DNA of 64,000 nucleotides from Nectonema munidae (GCA_030549495.1 JAUIRK010000957.1:248336-312335), one strand, 5' to 3'. Positions 14,101 through 24,809 are shown, counted from the stretch's first letter. Translations and numbers: made by a program. The notes: a model not told the origin generated them from the sequence alone.

Positions 14101-14693
14101 AAAGTTCATTTGAGAGAGCAGAAATTTGCAAATTTTAATTACCAATTTTCAGTAAAGCCAAAAGTAGTGTTTCATAGTATTTAGTAGGCTGGTTAGCAAG
14201 ACACAAAGCTTTTATGTAAAAAATTATACATAACCAGACTACTGGTTATTATTTGTTATCAGCAAAATAGGCAATACTATATAAAGGTAATTAAAAGTAA
14301 TTTTCTATAAATTGTGATTTCCTCATCTGACATTTTTTTGTCTTTTAAAAAACTGCAATAAAAATTAATTTGGAATAGTATCTTTCATATAAAAATTTTT
14401 ACTATTTCTCTCCAATAATTCGGAAGTTTTTTTAAATCCAATATTTTTGTTGCCAAATTGTTTCAAATAAAATTTACACTTTTGAAAATTTAATTTTTTC
14501 AAATATAATCTTTATTTTAGATGCAGCAAAAATTTCTAAAGAAGATTTCATCAAAAAAAACCCTATACCTGTACAAAATGAAAATAACTTTATTTACAAA
14601 CAACAGATTTTTCCTGATTGGAAAAATATCGCCTCAACGGTTTACTCTTATGTGAATTTCCTCTTATCTAAAGTCTTTAAAAATGAAGATTGA
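5156..14693 (+). CDS. Predicted secreted protein of unknown family, four exons
   Basis: Exon 1 (5156-5207) encodes MFLASLILASLLSAVFT, a clear signal peptide, and stops at a strong donor (A|GTAAGTAAC) after the first base of a codon. Exon 2 starts at 7036 after TTTTTATAG in the matching phase. It ends at 7332 (TTGA|GTAATG) or 7374 (ATAG|GTAATC), both of which keep phase. Exon 3 starts at 13160 after TTTCTTTTCAG and ends at 13426 or 13468, again both in phase. Exon 4 is 14521-14693, with TGA at 14691. The 7332/13468 choice gives 276 residues; other choices give about 262-290. The mature part is polar, with few cysteines and no membrane segment unless exon 2 runs to 7374. Exon 2 reads like alternating beta strands (LKFSIECLKPFLPTVKIK) and exon 3 has FYVQCPLNIDLFITNS. 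I do not recognise the family. Introns are 1.8, 5.8 and about 1.1 kb, and the first two are full of transposon relics. The exon chain is inferred from frame and splice signals. Confidence 0.68.
5287..5400 (-). repeat. tRNA-derived SINE, copy 2 (internally deleted)
   Basis: This is the reverse complement of the family seen at 2603, ending in CTCACGCCCC (the SINE 5' end) and containing GGGATCGAACCC (B box). About 40 bases of the body are missing between CCATAGG and AAAGTATCGAAC. It lies in intron 1 of the secreted-protein gene. Confidence 0.8.
5754..6026. mobile_element. hAT-type MITE, 273 bp, with 8-bp target duplication
   Basis: It begins CAGGGCCGGCC and ends GGCCGGCCCTG, so the terminal inverted repeats are perfect over 11 bases. 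The flanking 8-mers are CTTATGGC (5746-5753) and GTTATGGC (6027-6034), which match at 7 of 8, as expected for a hAT target duplication. The GC-rich ends repeat GGGCCCCGCG, and a 17-base unit is duplicated near 5985-6020. The middle is AT-rich and non-coding. It sits in intron 1 of the secreted-protein gene. Confidence 0.88.
6698..6942 (+). CDS. Possible alternative 3' exon or decayed coding block
   Basis: An open frame runs from 6697 to the stop at 6937-6939 and reads WSVTTNIPFDTSLLILKN near its middle. It is less AT-rich than its surroundings. An AG at 6696-6697 would join exon 1 of the secreted-protein gene in phase (signal peptide then KFFIDPRRRK), and AATAAA overlaps the stop. The acceptor has a poor pyrimidine tract and I recognise no family. 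It could be an alternative short isoform, an old duplicated exon, or chance. Confidence 0.25.
7420..7655 (+). repeat. MITE family B, copy 1 (5' part)
   Basis: It begins TTTTCAGGCGTATAACGCG and matches 49088-49420 in the same orientation over its whole length, including ATCTTTGCATTTTGTTAT and ATATATGTTTGTACCGTG. The second copy shows this to be the left part of a 482-bp TA-flanked MITE. Here it breaks off where another transposon end (CAGTGGCGTAGCCAG) begins. Confidence 0.8.
7656..7740 (+). mobile_element. hAT-like terminus
   Basis: CAGTGGCGTAGCCAG followed by GGAGGGGCAGACATTTTCAC is a typical hAT MITE terminus. A related but diverged terminus, CAGGCCCATAGCTAGGAC, lies at about 9408 just after a run of 15 C. 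The opposite ends were not identified, so element limits are unknown. Confidence 0.45.
9650..10160. repeat. Diverged tandem array, about 140-bp unit, 3.5 copies
   Basis: Successive units start near 9650, 9789, 9926 and 10068. Each has an A/T block with ATATTTTA, then a block like AATGTT(C/T)T, then GATTGACATTTTC(G/A)CA or an equivalent, then a GAAAT-GTCATGG or GAAAT-AGCATGG segment. By eye the units differ at roughly a third of positions, so the array is old. It ends against the Tigger fossil. No coding capacity. Confidence 0.6.
10090..11777 (-). pseudogene. Tigger (pogo-type Tc1/mariner) transposase fossil
   Basis: On the minus strand the N-terminus (11777-11445) is a CENP-B-type helix-turn-helix: ALSLETKMQVIKQYEDGKK, then VRDLNLSHSTVSPILKNK. 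Next comes a second DNA-binding segment with FQMLKDRAG. The DDE nuclease follows, with NVDETAVF (first Asp) near 11180 and LVLDNAPGHP (second Asp) near 10820. The HTTPLVQPMDQGVI-like motif (here NTTPLVQPMDQGVI) is near 10730, and a coiled C-terminus ends with NAMLQKLESMDPNIERF near 10210. The frame is broken several times and stops interrupt it, so it cannot make an active transposase. It lies antisense in intron 2 of the secreted-protein gene. The TIRs were not identified with certainty. Confidence 0.88.
11752..11815. mobile_element. Single terminus of a GGGGTCGTTCA-type DNA transposon
   Basis: AAGGGGTCGTTCACAATTGACGTCAAC followed by a TTTTGCCCCTCCC block matches a terminus common in animal DNA transposons. 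No partner end was found nearby, so this is probably a fragment lying beside the Tigger relic. Confidence 0.4.
11962..12220 (-). CDS. Exon-like open frame, minus strand, unknown
   Basis: After a good acceptor on the minus strand (TTCTGTTTTTAG at about 12200) the frame reads FLPPPVPISSTTEGLTIDM and later TLGLSRYFDEFCPSLQKLN, stopping at 11958. The composition is protein-like against an AT-rich background. It may be an exon of an unseen antisense gene or part of a transposon protein next to the Tigger relic. No family is assigned. Confidence 0.3.
14037..14100 (+). repeat. Dispersed repeat family C, short piece
   Basis: CCATTTTTATTGTATCAAAT followed by GAAGCACGGAATCAA matches the ends of the longer copies at 29110-29345 and 40740-41035 (CCATTTTTACTATATCAAAT). 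It lies in intron 3 of the secreted-protein gene. Confidence 0.5.
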
Positions 14694-14790
14694 AATGGGG
14701 GAAGAGTATCCACGCAACTAAATTTTCAAGTACCTTTCAAAAAACATATGTTAATTATTTTGTTTGAAATATTTTCCTTAATAACTTTTA

Positions 14791-14796
14791 AATAAA
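14791..14796 (+). terminator. Polyadenylation signal of the secreted-protein gene
   Basis: AATAAA about 100 bases after the stop codon at 14693, in an AT-rich 3' UTR. Confidence 0.55.
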
Positions 14797-14799
14797 TCA

Positions 14800-17140
14800 T
14801 TTTTCTTCTGAATTCCGATTATATGAAATATTTTATTACAATTAATTTTCTGAGAAAGGCATAATTAGCACACTCAAGGGACGAATGTTTATTGACATAA
14901 TATTGAAACTTTTCAAATAATTGTTAAATCTGCTTCAATATTATTATTATTATATAAAAAGATAAATTAGAAAAATCAGAGTATAATATATGATTTAAAT
15001 TGTCAAGAGAGAGAGAGAGATCATTCAAGATAGAGGGAAAGTTGTTTAACTCCCGTCTTTTTATTATATTCCCAATGTTCACAAAAGAAGAACAATTCTT
15101 GTGGTAAAACTGTGATTTACATTTTTCATTTTTACACTTTGATGATCATTAGATGATCATTTATGACACTTAACTTGTTTTTTACAGTCGCTGATTGTAT
15201 ATTCATAAATGATACAATTGAAATAAAATTTCCTTTCACATTTTCAAAAAACCAACTTTATCAAATTTCCTATTACTAATCTCATTAGATCCAGAATCAA
15301 TGTACTACCAGATTCAGGATTATTCAGCACATTTTTCGGCGAATATTGATTAGCAAAATTTGGATTATTTAAAACTGCTTTTTGATATCTTGAGTTGCCA
15401 TTTGTGAGTATTTGAGTTCTTTTAATTTGGGAAAAACCTTTACGGTCTTTTCCAAGAATCTAAAATTCAAAGATTAAACAAAGTTAGAATGTATATGGGA
15501 TAAATAGTGAATAAGATTTAAAAAAATATTGGGTTAACTATGTGCGTATGTATGTGTGTGTGTGTGTGTAAAGTAAAAAGTGACTTACAAGTAAAGGGGA
15601 AAAAGGAAAGGCAAAGTTATAAATGTATGCGTATGTTATATTATGTACGCAGGCTAATATGCTATCGATTAGGGGGTGTGATTGGTGTATAGTATATTTT
15701 GCGGTGTGCACTTTTGTTTGAGGGAGTGTAGGATGAATATGGCGAATTATGTAGAGTGGCGGTTTTGTTGTGGTGCGTTAAAATGATGATTGATGGAAAG
15801 AGAAAGGCATTTAATATAATGTTCTTCTTTGTGTGCACGTTGAAGCTAGTCTTTTCGTGGTCTATAACTTCCATTTGTAGTTGTATGAGTGAAGCTGTAG
15901 TATTGGGGTTGTGAATAGAAGTAATGGAAACCAATGGATTTGGAGATTCTCAAAATATATTTAAAAATTTTGGTTCTCAAAAGTTAAAGAAAAATTGATA
16001 CAACTAAAATAAATTTTAACAGTATTAATCAATTATTTTGGAGTGTTGTTATCAATACAAATACCTGATTCTTGATGCATAACAACCCCACTCCTTCACT
16101 CGATAACCCGGCTATATACTTGTGTACCCAATGAATAAGTAAAAGTTAATGTTTCTATCACTTTTAGTTTTACATTTTTAGACTTTTTTCTTATTCTTGG
16201 AAACCTTTTGATAAAATTATGTCAATAAATTATTATTCGTCTACAAAAATTCCTTTTTTTCAATTTTTAGAAATACATTAGTTTTAAATCCAAATTATTT
16301 ACTTATGCTAAAAATTTATGAAAATTAAATACAAAACTTAATAGATTTATAATCTAACATACAGTTACAAATAATAACATAAAAATAAAATAAGATTATC
16401 ATGAATACCAACAAATTATTCCAAGTTGGTAGTAACTAATCATCTCACTGTCAAGCTATAGAAGATTATTCTTTATTTCGGTGCGGTAATGACAACAAAT
16501 AAAAACAAATCTCAATTTTTCTCTATATTATTGCATATATAACTTTTTAGAGAAATAATTTAATAGATATTAAAGGTAAAAATACTTTATTATATCCATA
16601 GAGAGTCATTCTTTTCTCAGAAAGTTTCATACTTTTTATGAAAAAAATACAATTTAAATAAATTAATCAGATGATCAATCTTTCATACACCCTTTGAAAT
16701 TTTCCACCAAATCTTAATAAATACAACTAATTTTGCAATATAAATTGTAAATACTCAGTGTTTTTATATTTGAGTATATTTAATTATATAATTTTTATTT
16801 CCAAAAACATTTTTTAATTCAAATTTTCAATGGTCATCCTTTTTTGTTTCTTTTTTAAAAGTTAGTTTTTCCCTATGTTTATATACTTAAGTATAAATAT
16901 AATCTATGTAGTCATTTGTCTTTAGAGATATTAGTTATATAATTTTTTATTAAAAGTAAATCTTCACTTTATAATTTATTTCAAAATTATAATACGTACA
17001 ATTAATAACTATGATTTTTAAAAAAATAATATCAGGGTATTCTAGCCTCATGTTATCTATAGCTCATTTATTTTCTTTACTGCATAAATTCTAAATATAA
17101 TAAGTATTATTTATATAATTAATTAGCATATTTGTCTAAA
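14800..17140. other. Intergenic; microsatellites only
   Basis: Contains a (GA)n tract at about 15006-15020, a (TG)n tract at about 15552-15570, and a strand-asymmetric block at 15640-15930 (TG/GG on plus, AC-rich on minus). Some long minus-strand frames in that block reflect the base bias and not a gene. The remainder is very AT-rich with nothing recognisable. Confidence 0.5.
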
Positions 17141-17141
17141 T

Positions 17142-17500
17142 CAGTGGTTCTCAACTTTTTTTTTAACAAAAGGCCAAATTAAGACAAAAAAATATAGAAA
17201 TCATGCAAATTTAGTGAAATCTAAATAAATCTTTAATTCTTAGTGTTTTTTACATCTAGCTTATACTTGTAGCAGAGCCCGCGCTACCTCTATATTTTTT
17301 TGGGCAAGTGCCCCCCCCCCCCCCTGTTTTATTTTTGCCCCCCCCCCCCTGAAAATTATCAACTTGCTCCAAGTGTCTTAACTTAAGAAAAAATTATAAA
17401 AACATAGCTGTGAAAGTAACTTTGAGAACATTTATGCCATATATTGGAAAGGCGGATATTGGATTTTAACAGGGGGGGGGGGGGTGGTTTAAGAAAACCA
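17142..17500. mobile_element. Cluster of hAT-like termini with poly-C/poly-G tracts
   Basis: CAGTGGTTCTCAAC at 17142 is a classic hAT start. CAGAGCCCGCGCTACC at about 17274 is another terminus-like block, followed by runs of 14 and 12 C, and a 16-base G run lies near 17471. These probably mark several non-autonomous hAT copies next to the DUF4371 fossil. Limits are unresolved. Confidence 0.4.
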
Positions 17501-17615
17501 TTTTTTAAAGTTTTTTATTTAAAAAAATTTTGAAAGTTGAGATGCATTTCTTTACATTTTATGCTACTCTTTAACTAATGTAATAATCACGTACAAAATA
17601 TAACACGCATATGAT

Positions 17616-19219
17616 TTAAAAAAATATATTGAACAGACATTTTATTAGCAAAACGTTTTTAACTGTCCAATACAGGATAAGATAGCAACATACGATGCGG
17701 TGACTTCTAGCAAATGAATCAACTATCTTACCATAATTGAGTTTCATATCTTTGTGCACTTCTAACAAAACTAGCGCTTTCTTTCTGTCCTCTGACATAG
17801 TTGACCTACGCGTTTTAACAAATGTGAGAGCTGAGTGTCCTAATTCAATAGAAGGTGTGGATACTAGATTGTTCAATATTGCGGCAATATTTGTGAATGT
17901 TTTCTTTCGCAAGCACTTTAGTGTAACTGAAATAGAATTTGATACATTTTCCGATCATTTCCATACGTTTTTCAAAAGATCGAGTTCTTGTTATATGGTT
18001 TCTGGTTGAGGAACTTCATCTTTTGATCAATGATCTCATCTCATTATCATAGTTGAATTTGTCCTCAGGTTTGTTCAAATTTTCCACGAGATTAAAAGGA
18101 ATTAGATTGAATGCCTTGACATAGGAAAACCAAATGTGCTGCTTGATCTGATGATTATACCTTCTTAGCATAATTATTTAGATATTGACGATGTCAGCCT
18201 TTCGAATAATTGCGCAACCGTATAATTTAGCAAGAATACACTTCATTTCTAATATGCCGAAACATATGCAAACAATTGCCAACTTGCATTTACGCGAAAA
18301 CAACATCCTGACTGGTGCCTTGAAAATTTTTGGCTAATGCCGATGTAAACCCAAACAAATCATTTGTACATTGAACATGATTCTGGGTGGCTCCTGAATC
18401 AATACAAAATTTAAGCATTGGCTTAAAATTACTTTGAGTAAAATCTTCATACTGAAAAATTTCACCGTCGTCTCGATGACCTCGTAACGACCATGCCATC
18501 GCCCCAATAATTCAAGGCTTTTGACCACCGAACTGATAATTTGCCTATTTTTTTAACCATCTTCATCGATTTCTCACTAATAACAAGATCAATTCTTCTA
18601 TTAGGATTTTCTGCAGATCCAGAAAAGCGTAATATAAAGTTTATTTATTTTTGAAAGCTTCGGCCATTTTATGATATTCTAAACATCCATCATCACAAAT
18701 ATCTGTGAGATCGTCTTTCCAGTTTGTTAGAGGTTTTTATCAGGATGTTTGGCTTTTTGCCTTGCCGAGATTCTATAGGAAATAGAATACACGGCAAACA
18801 AAATATACTATCATGGCTTTTCTGGTTGTACGTTCCAGCCACTCTCTTTGACATTTTCTTGCTTTGAATCCGCTTTTGAACTTTTGTCCTTGTACATTCT
18901 TGTTTGAAATGTGTATTCTTTCTGAAGTTATCAAGTTTTCCAGTTTATCATCGACGTTGGTTTCAAATGACACATAATTTTGATAAAATTGCTGAACACG
19001 TCCCACAGAACAGACACTAATTTAGCTGAAATCATTGGAGCAATTTTGTATCATCGGAGTCAAACACAAGTCGAAATAAATTGTTACCCGGTTTTTGAAT
19101 AGAATTTTCTTTTTTATCGCTATCTTTTGAATTGTTGTTTTCATTAACATCATTTGCATTCTCCGCTGTTTGTTTCTTGAAAAAATATCAAGTGTAGTAA
19201 TTTTTGTCTTTTTCATCAT
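17616..19219 (-). pseudogene. DUF4371/ZMYM1-like hAT transposase fossil
   Basis: Read on the minus strand from 19219, the order is that of ZMYM1-like hAT proteins. First is a lysine-rich start (MKKTKITTLDIFSRNK). Then comes a TTF-type zinc-finger region near 18960-18640 (KCQREWLERTTRKAMIVYF, KPLTNWKDDLTDI, YHKMAEAF). The DUF4371 core follows near 18500-18290 (LRGHRDDGEIFQYEDF, NFKPMLKF). Last is the hAT dimerisation end near 17830-17690 (TRRSTMSEDRKKALVLLEVH). Reading needs several frame changes. At 1.6 kb it is shorter than the usual 2-2.5 kb, with the segment between DUF4371 and the C-terminus largely missing. It is dead and fairly old. Confidence 0.82.
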
Positions 19220-19229
19220 TCAAAAAAGT

Positions 19230-20790
19230 TACCAATCATGAATTCTAAATAAAAGAAAAATGGTGGCAAATATAATATAAGAAAAATATCAAAAGAAAAA
19301 CAGACAGACAAACTATATCTGTGCCACGCCGCCTCATAATGTAAATTGCGCAGATTGACTAACCTACCCTTTATATCATCATTTCAAAAAGAGAAAAAAA
19401 TTCAATATCAGTATATTTTTATATGAAAATGTGTGAAAATTCACTCCAAAACGTTGCCGTAAAAATGGAGGATTATATATAACGCTTATATGAGATACTC
19501 TATAACCTACTATTATACTCATATATTCCTATGCGTGTAGCAATAGCTTTGTACTAAACTTGGCGACTCCGATTTCACATATAGGTATATTAATATTTGC
19601 TAGATTAAAAAATAAATTAATAGTCACTCTTTTTACTGTTCTTGAACGTTGCAAAAACGCAATATAAAAATGTTTATCATTTTAATCCAAACCTTGTATT
19701 TTTGCAATTCTTTGAAAAAGGCTGAAAAATTCTATAAAATTAAAGAATGAACTTTTTATTTTACATTAAAATTAGTTTGAAAAGGAGATGGAACATTTTA
19801 ATAACTTTTCTTGAAGAAAATAGAATCAAACATTTTGCTTGTAAAACAAAGCAGAATAGTCTAACTTTCAGAAAATCTTTCAGTGACATTCACAAACGAC
19901 CCTGAAATAGGGTACATGTCATCACACTTTTCAGAAATTCTTAAAGTCAAAGCCGCGGATTTATGTATAGGGGAATCAAGTTGGAATCGGAAAATTATAA
20001 ATAAGAGGAGTTGGAGTCTTATCACCCTTCAGATCTGAAGAAGTAAGAAATTTTCAGTTCTACATTTGATTAAATTATGCATTCATATACTCAAAAATAG
20101 AGGATGGGGATTCTACCCTGTCTAAATCAGCCACTTTCATAGACTAGTACGGAGTAGCCAAGATTTAAGAACAGATCATAGATATAAACTAAAGTACAAC
20201 TTTTGTACAGTACAAATAATAGATGTATAATTTTGCGCAATTCTGACTTAATTTTGATTTGAAGTGTTAGATCGCCGAATATTCGTCTACAAATTTCGCA
20301 TCCGACAATATTTAAGATATATCGCGAATAGTCGACCGATTAAGCAAATATTGGCAACCTATTTCCTTAAAAAGAATAGCACAAAAATTTGGTTTCTATA
20401 TATAGAATATAGATGCTCTCATTGTAATATTTTGTCACCATTCCTCTTTTTGCGGCTGTAATTTCATTCCTTCTTTTTTGTCTTCTTGTAAGAGATTGTT
20501 AAGGAATTTCTAGAATTACCTGAGCTGGACAAGTAGGGCGGTGCCCGTTCTGAAACAAGCTCCTTACTTGATGAAATAAACTACTCCTGTATTTTTTGTC
20601 TGGCTAAAATCGCTGCCTACGGTCCTACTTGACCGTTTTGTCTCCTTGATGTGTTTCGAAACAAATCAATCCTTCTTTTGTCTTGACAGTTTTTTTATTT
20701 TCTTAATATTTTTAAAATAAAATACCTTTACTTTAAGAAAACTGTATTTTTGACATAATCACCTAAATCGAGGGAACAAAATGAAAATTC
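19230..20790. other. No gene seen
   Basis: Mostly AT-rich. The stretch 20510-20690 is richer in G+C and lies just downstream of the LINE ORF1 relic (minus strand). It may be more of that LINE, but no motif can be read from it. Confidence 0.35.
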
Positions 20791-20799
20791 ATGAATTCT

Positions 20800-21065
20800 T
20801 TATATTTGAAAAAAGTGGGATAATCTCTTGATATAAGTTATTTTATTTTGAATAACTCGCCAATTTTGACTTAGAGCTGAGGGATTACGGTCATTAACTT
20901 TAGCATTTATACAGTTAACACATTTTAGTTTATCGTTGCAATTTTTGGAAGGGCAATTTTTACCAATATGATTATTTTCTGAGCAAAAAACACAACAGGT
21001 ATGACTTTTGCAAAAAAAATTTGTATGGTTCAAGCTCCCACAGTTCGTGCATTGCCTTTGCCAAC
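20800..21065 (-). pseudogene. LINE ORF1, zinc-knuckle (3') part
   Basis: The minus-strand frame has CCVFCSENNHIGKNC and CNDKLKCVNC, which are tandem CCHC-type knuckles as in ORF1 of Jockey/I-type LINEs (family knowledge). It is the downstream half of an ORF1 whose start lies at 24483. The two halves are separated by the hAT element at 21074-23782, whose target duplication (ATCTACAC) falls inside the coding region. Confidence 0.75.
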
Positions 21066-21073
21066 ATCTACAC

Positions 21074-23782
21074 TAGGGTGCCAATTTTTTTTAATTTTTG
21101 TAAATTATCAATTCTTACCCCTCAATTTTTTTTCATTTAGTATAATAAATAGAATTAAAAAAAATTGGCCTGGAAAATTAATGTTGAGAGGTTGCGCATA
21201 GCTTCGGAATATTTAACATGTAAAAATACTGTAAAAATAAACAAAAAATTATGTATATTCAATAAAACTAAGTTTAGTTCTCTATAACACAATTTTATTT
21301 TATAAAAATAAGTTGAACTTGAAAATATTAATTAAAACACAAAATATTTGTTAAATATCATTAGTAAAGTAAGATTCTTTGTTAACACAAGGAAAGTTCT
21401 TCCTATGATTTTCTACAACTTGAATTAAATACTGTTTTGGATCTTCTTGATCAGTCAAAATGCTGTTAAAATTCTTAATAAGTGCTATTCCACGTTCTGC
21501 AGCATCATTAACAACTTTAAGATTGCACACAACTTGTTTTGCAATATTAAAATTCTTGTCGCTTTCCCATGTGTCTGGGTCTTTTTTCAAAAAAATTTGA
21601 TGATAATTTTAAAATATCAAAAAATTGCATTGTGTTTTCTGTGATAAAGCTTGACAGTCTACTTTTTTCAATATCTTTTTCTTTCAAAATTGGATTACCG
21701 AAATGGTTTAAAGGATGATAAAGATTTCGTGGTTTTTGGATTGATTGGACTATGTTAAGTTTTTCTTGTTTGTTTATTCTTGAATCGAATAAAACTTCCT
21801 TTAAATACCAAAGATGCCTACCAAAAACCTTTAAAGCTGTTGATGCTACTTTGTTACTTACTTTTTTTATATTTTATGAAACTTTGAAGTAGTTGAAGAT
21901 CATTTAATGGTGCAAAGCTAGAACAAGAGCTCATGAACCATTTTTTTAAATATATTTTGACTATGAATATATTGAATTTCTTTAAGGCCTCACTATGATT
22001 TAAGTTTATGTTTAGTTGTGATTTAAACAAATATATCTTCAAGCAATATATTAACTTTGACATCCATCTTGCCCTGTGATGAGCACCAGGGGCATAGATT
22101 TTAACATCTGTTCTTTGTTCTCCAAGAAATATTAAACTAAGATTGAGAAGTTCTTTATAGTCATCTCTTGGTTGAAATCTGGACAACTGTTCTTTGATGA
22201 AGTCGATCAGATTTTCATATCCATCAGAATCAAAAACTTCCGACTTTTCTTCAGTTGGTAAGCACTCTAAGGATGACTTATCAATCTTTTTCCAAGACTC
22301 ACGAAACTCTTCGAAGAGCTTGATGTTTGGACTAGATGATTTTTCTTCTAGTAAAGCGTCAAAAACATGTTTAACAATCAGTTCATGTACATGATGTCTG
22401 CAAGCTAGAGGTAACAATTTCTTGCCGATTTTTTCCTGCAAAATCATACAAGCTCCCAGGTTTTTACCCGTGTTGCTGCTTGTAGTGTCGAATGACATGC
22501 TTGTAACTTTATCAAGCAAATTCCATTTCAGTAAAGTTTCTAAAACAGCTTTAGCTTGAGAAAATCCACTACTGTTTTCAATTAAAGGAACAGCAAGAAG
22601 CTTTGTAATGCCTATGCTAGAAACGATAACAGCAATGCGGTCCACTTTTTCCTTCAAGGTCAAAGATGGTAACAACTTACCATCCCAATGAACTGTAAGA
22701 GGTACTCTCGGATTGAAAATTGCCATGATTGTCTTACTTGAACTTTCTAGATTTGATCTTCTAGCTTGCCTCAAAGACTCTCTATTGAGAGTGTATTGGT
22801 TGGGTTCATGATTAAAAGCCTTTAGAGTAGCGAAAAGTATGTGCATAGCATTTCTGTCACTAACACCTGTTCGATCCAAAGCCGATGATAGTTCGGATGT
22901 CATTATGTTCCTTGTTTTTACTACTCTGTTTTGACTTTTGGATAGTTTTACTGTAGTAGTATCATCATTTTCATTTTCCTCAACAGTGAAATCCGAATTA
23001 GTTTCATTTTGCAAAACACGTTCTGTTTCTTTTCTTCTTTTCACTTCTTTTTCTTTCTTTTTTTCTTCATCTTCTACTCTTTTTTCTTCTTTTTTCTAAA
23101 CCAGCAAGCTTTCTATCAACTTTATCCATCGATCCTCTCCTACCTTTTTCCCTTTGAGCAGGCAAAAACTCTTTGTCTTCTTTACAAAGTATTAATTTCA
23201 AAGCATCTTGATGTGCAACATCAAATAAATCATCAAGAATGTTCAAAAACTTTTCTTCTTTCTTTTTTTGAGTTTCAAATTTTCTATTCACGCTTTTTCG
23301 AAGATTTTGCCACTGCGAATAAAACTCTTTTAGCTTTTTAATAATATTAGAGCTTTGTTAGTGGGTATTCTTGCTTTATTCCAATTCGAAAGAAGTTCTT
23401 CAATAGTTATTTTTGCACTTTCTGTGAGTGTTTTTCCTTCGATTCGATGAAGATGCAAAAATCTGTCTAATACAATTCTATTGGATGGCAGCTTGCTTGC
23501 AGAAAGCGATTCGTATGTTTGGCCGACTAACCATACAATTTTTGTTCTTTCAGTGAACAAATTCATTTCTAGAGCATTAAAAAATTGAATTGAAACAGAA
23601 CAAAAATATTTAAATGAAAAAATTGAAATGGAAATTCTACTGCCCTATGCGCAACCCTTTAATCATAGCAAATCAAAAAGTTTTTTTGCATGGAAGTTTA
23701 AAGACCTAAAAGGAAAAAAATAAGAGGCTAAGAAAGTGAATTCTCTATTTTAAATTTTTACCATACATTTTTTGTCACCCTA
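21074..23782 (-). mobile_element. Nearly full-length hAT element, 2709 bp, perfect 8-bp duplication
   Basis: The plus-strand left end is TAGGGTGCCAATTTTT and the right end is the inverse of TAGGGTGACAAAAAAT, so terminal repeats match over the first seven bases and then partially. The flanks are ATCTACAC at 21066-21073 and ATCTACAC at 23783-23790, a perfect 8-bp target duplication. The transposase lies on the minus strand. The clean duplication and long open frames suggest a fairly recent insertion. It is nested in a LINE ORF1. Confidence 0.92.
21351..23566 (-). pseudogene. hAT-superfamily transposase, few breaks
   Basis: Four open stretches on the minus strand follow one another. 23566-23330 is an N-terminal segment (VWLVGQTYESLSASKLPSN). 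23291-23067 contains FLNILDDLFDVAHQDALKL and QREKGRRGSMDKVDRKL. 23044-21854 is the 396-residue core. 21590-21351 is the C-terminus with VVNDAAERGIALIKNFN and the VVENHRKNFP ending. The core carries DTTSSNTGKNLGACMILQE and ACRHHVHELIVKHVFDALL, where an Asp-Thr-Thr-x-x-Asn-Thr-Gly block and a CRHH block are hallmarks of a widespread arthropod hAT group. About three frame breaks separate the pieces, so the copy is probably inactive. A relative with the same blocks lies at 51.4-54.2 kb. I recall the family by pattern only and give no clade name. Confidence 0.8.
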
Positions 23783-23790
23783 ATCTACAC

Positions 23791-24483
23791 TTGTTAAAAA
23801 GTACATAAATGTAAAATTCACTATTTTTAATATAATTATATATATATTTTTCAACTCAAATAACCATATTTTTCAAATCTTTATATTTCAAAGGAAAAGT
23901 AAAACATATTTTAAAAATACCTTCAGCTCTGTAGAATTCAACAATTTTCGGATTTTTAGTCATAATTGAATCCAAGATTTCCTTGTCATGTACGTCTTTA
24001 GGAACAAGTAATTTCAATTTAGAAGAGATCTTTTTTTGTTTTCTGAATTCAAGCTTGTGGCCTTGAAAAGCAATGTTTCGGCTTTTTGCATCATTTGCGA
24101 ATTAGGAAAAATCACTTTCAAGCCTTTTTCATTACTTAAAACTCCATTAATTGGAACTTCATTGAGGACTTTCTTACTTTCCTGTTCAAGCTTCTCCATA
24201 TTTTCCCTTTTCTACTAATATACAAAACATTCGAGCTTCTAACAAATTGTGTTAGAAGATGCTTTTCTTATTTCTTCTATTCGAATGCAAACTTCGTCAA
24301 CTTTCCTATTTAGAAGACTCATCTCATCGCTCATTTCTTCCTTAATAAATTCATTCATAGATCTTGTTTTTCAAGTAATGTAAGTAACGCCTTGCAGATA
24401 TTTTCTTTGGTAAAGTCTCGAGAAAGAAGTGCCTTCGTTCCACCTTCGCGAGCAGCATGAAAAACATTCGAGATATCGATCAT
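23791..24483 (-). pseudogene. LINE ORF1, 5' part
   Basis: An ATG at 24483 on the minus strand opens MIDISNVFHAAREGGTKALL, followed by DFTKENICKALLTLLEKQD. Further on are a coiled segment (DEMSLLNRKVDEVCIRI) and VPINGVLSNEKGLKVIFPN, which is RNA-recognition-like. The sequence continues in broken frames to IEFYRAE-like text (here KIVEFYRAE) near 23925. The zinc knuckles of the same ORF1 lie at 20800-21065, beyond the inserted hAT. No endonuclease or reverse transcriptase follows, so this is a 3'-truncated or deleted copy. Confidence 0.7.
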
Positions 24484-24670
24484 AACGGAAGAAAATTGTT
24501 ACGATTATTCAAATACAAAATTATTAGAGATGAAGGACATCTTAAATTTAGATATTTTAATAATAAATTGAACTAAACCGCCATTACTGACTTAGTAGCA
24601 TCACACATAGTAACCTAAATGTTCTTCATTTAATTTCTCGTATTTGTCATCGATAGATTTATTTAATAAA

Positions 24671-24809
24671 GGTACCATAGGGTGTTTTCATCGAGAAAGC
24701 ACAATTGCGCGGTTTGTATCGAAATATGAGGAAAGCAGGCTTGATGGGGGATCGAACCCAAGACCTTGAGTTATCGAATCCAGCATCCCACCAACCCTAC
24801 TCACGCCCC
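24671..24809 (-). repeat. tRNA-derived SINE, copy 3
   Basis: A full-length copy in reverse orientation, from GGTACCATAGGGTGTTTTC to ACTCACGCCCC, containing GGGATCGAACCC. The flanks carry TTAATAA on both sides, a plausible target duplication. It lies just upstream of the LINE ORF1 start. Confidence 0.85.

Noticed and set aside
15640-15934. Minus-strand protein-coding frame of 90 codons
   Set aside because: It lies in an AC/TG-biased block next to a (TG)n tract, and the residues simply follow the base bias.
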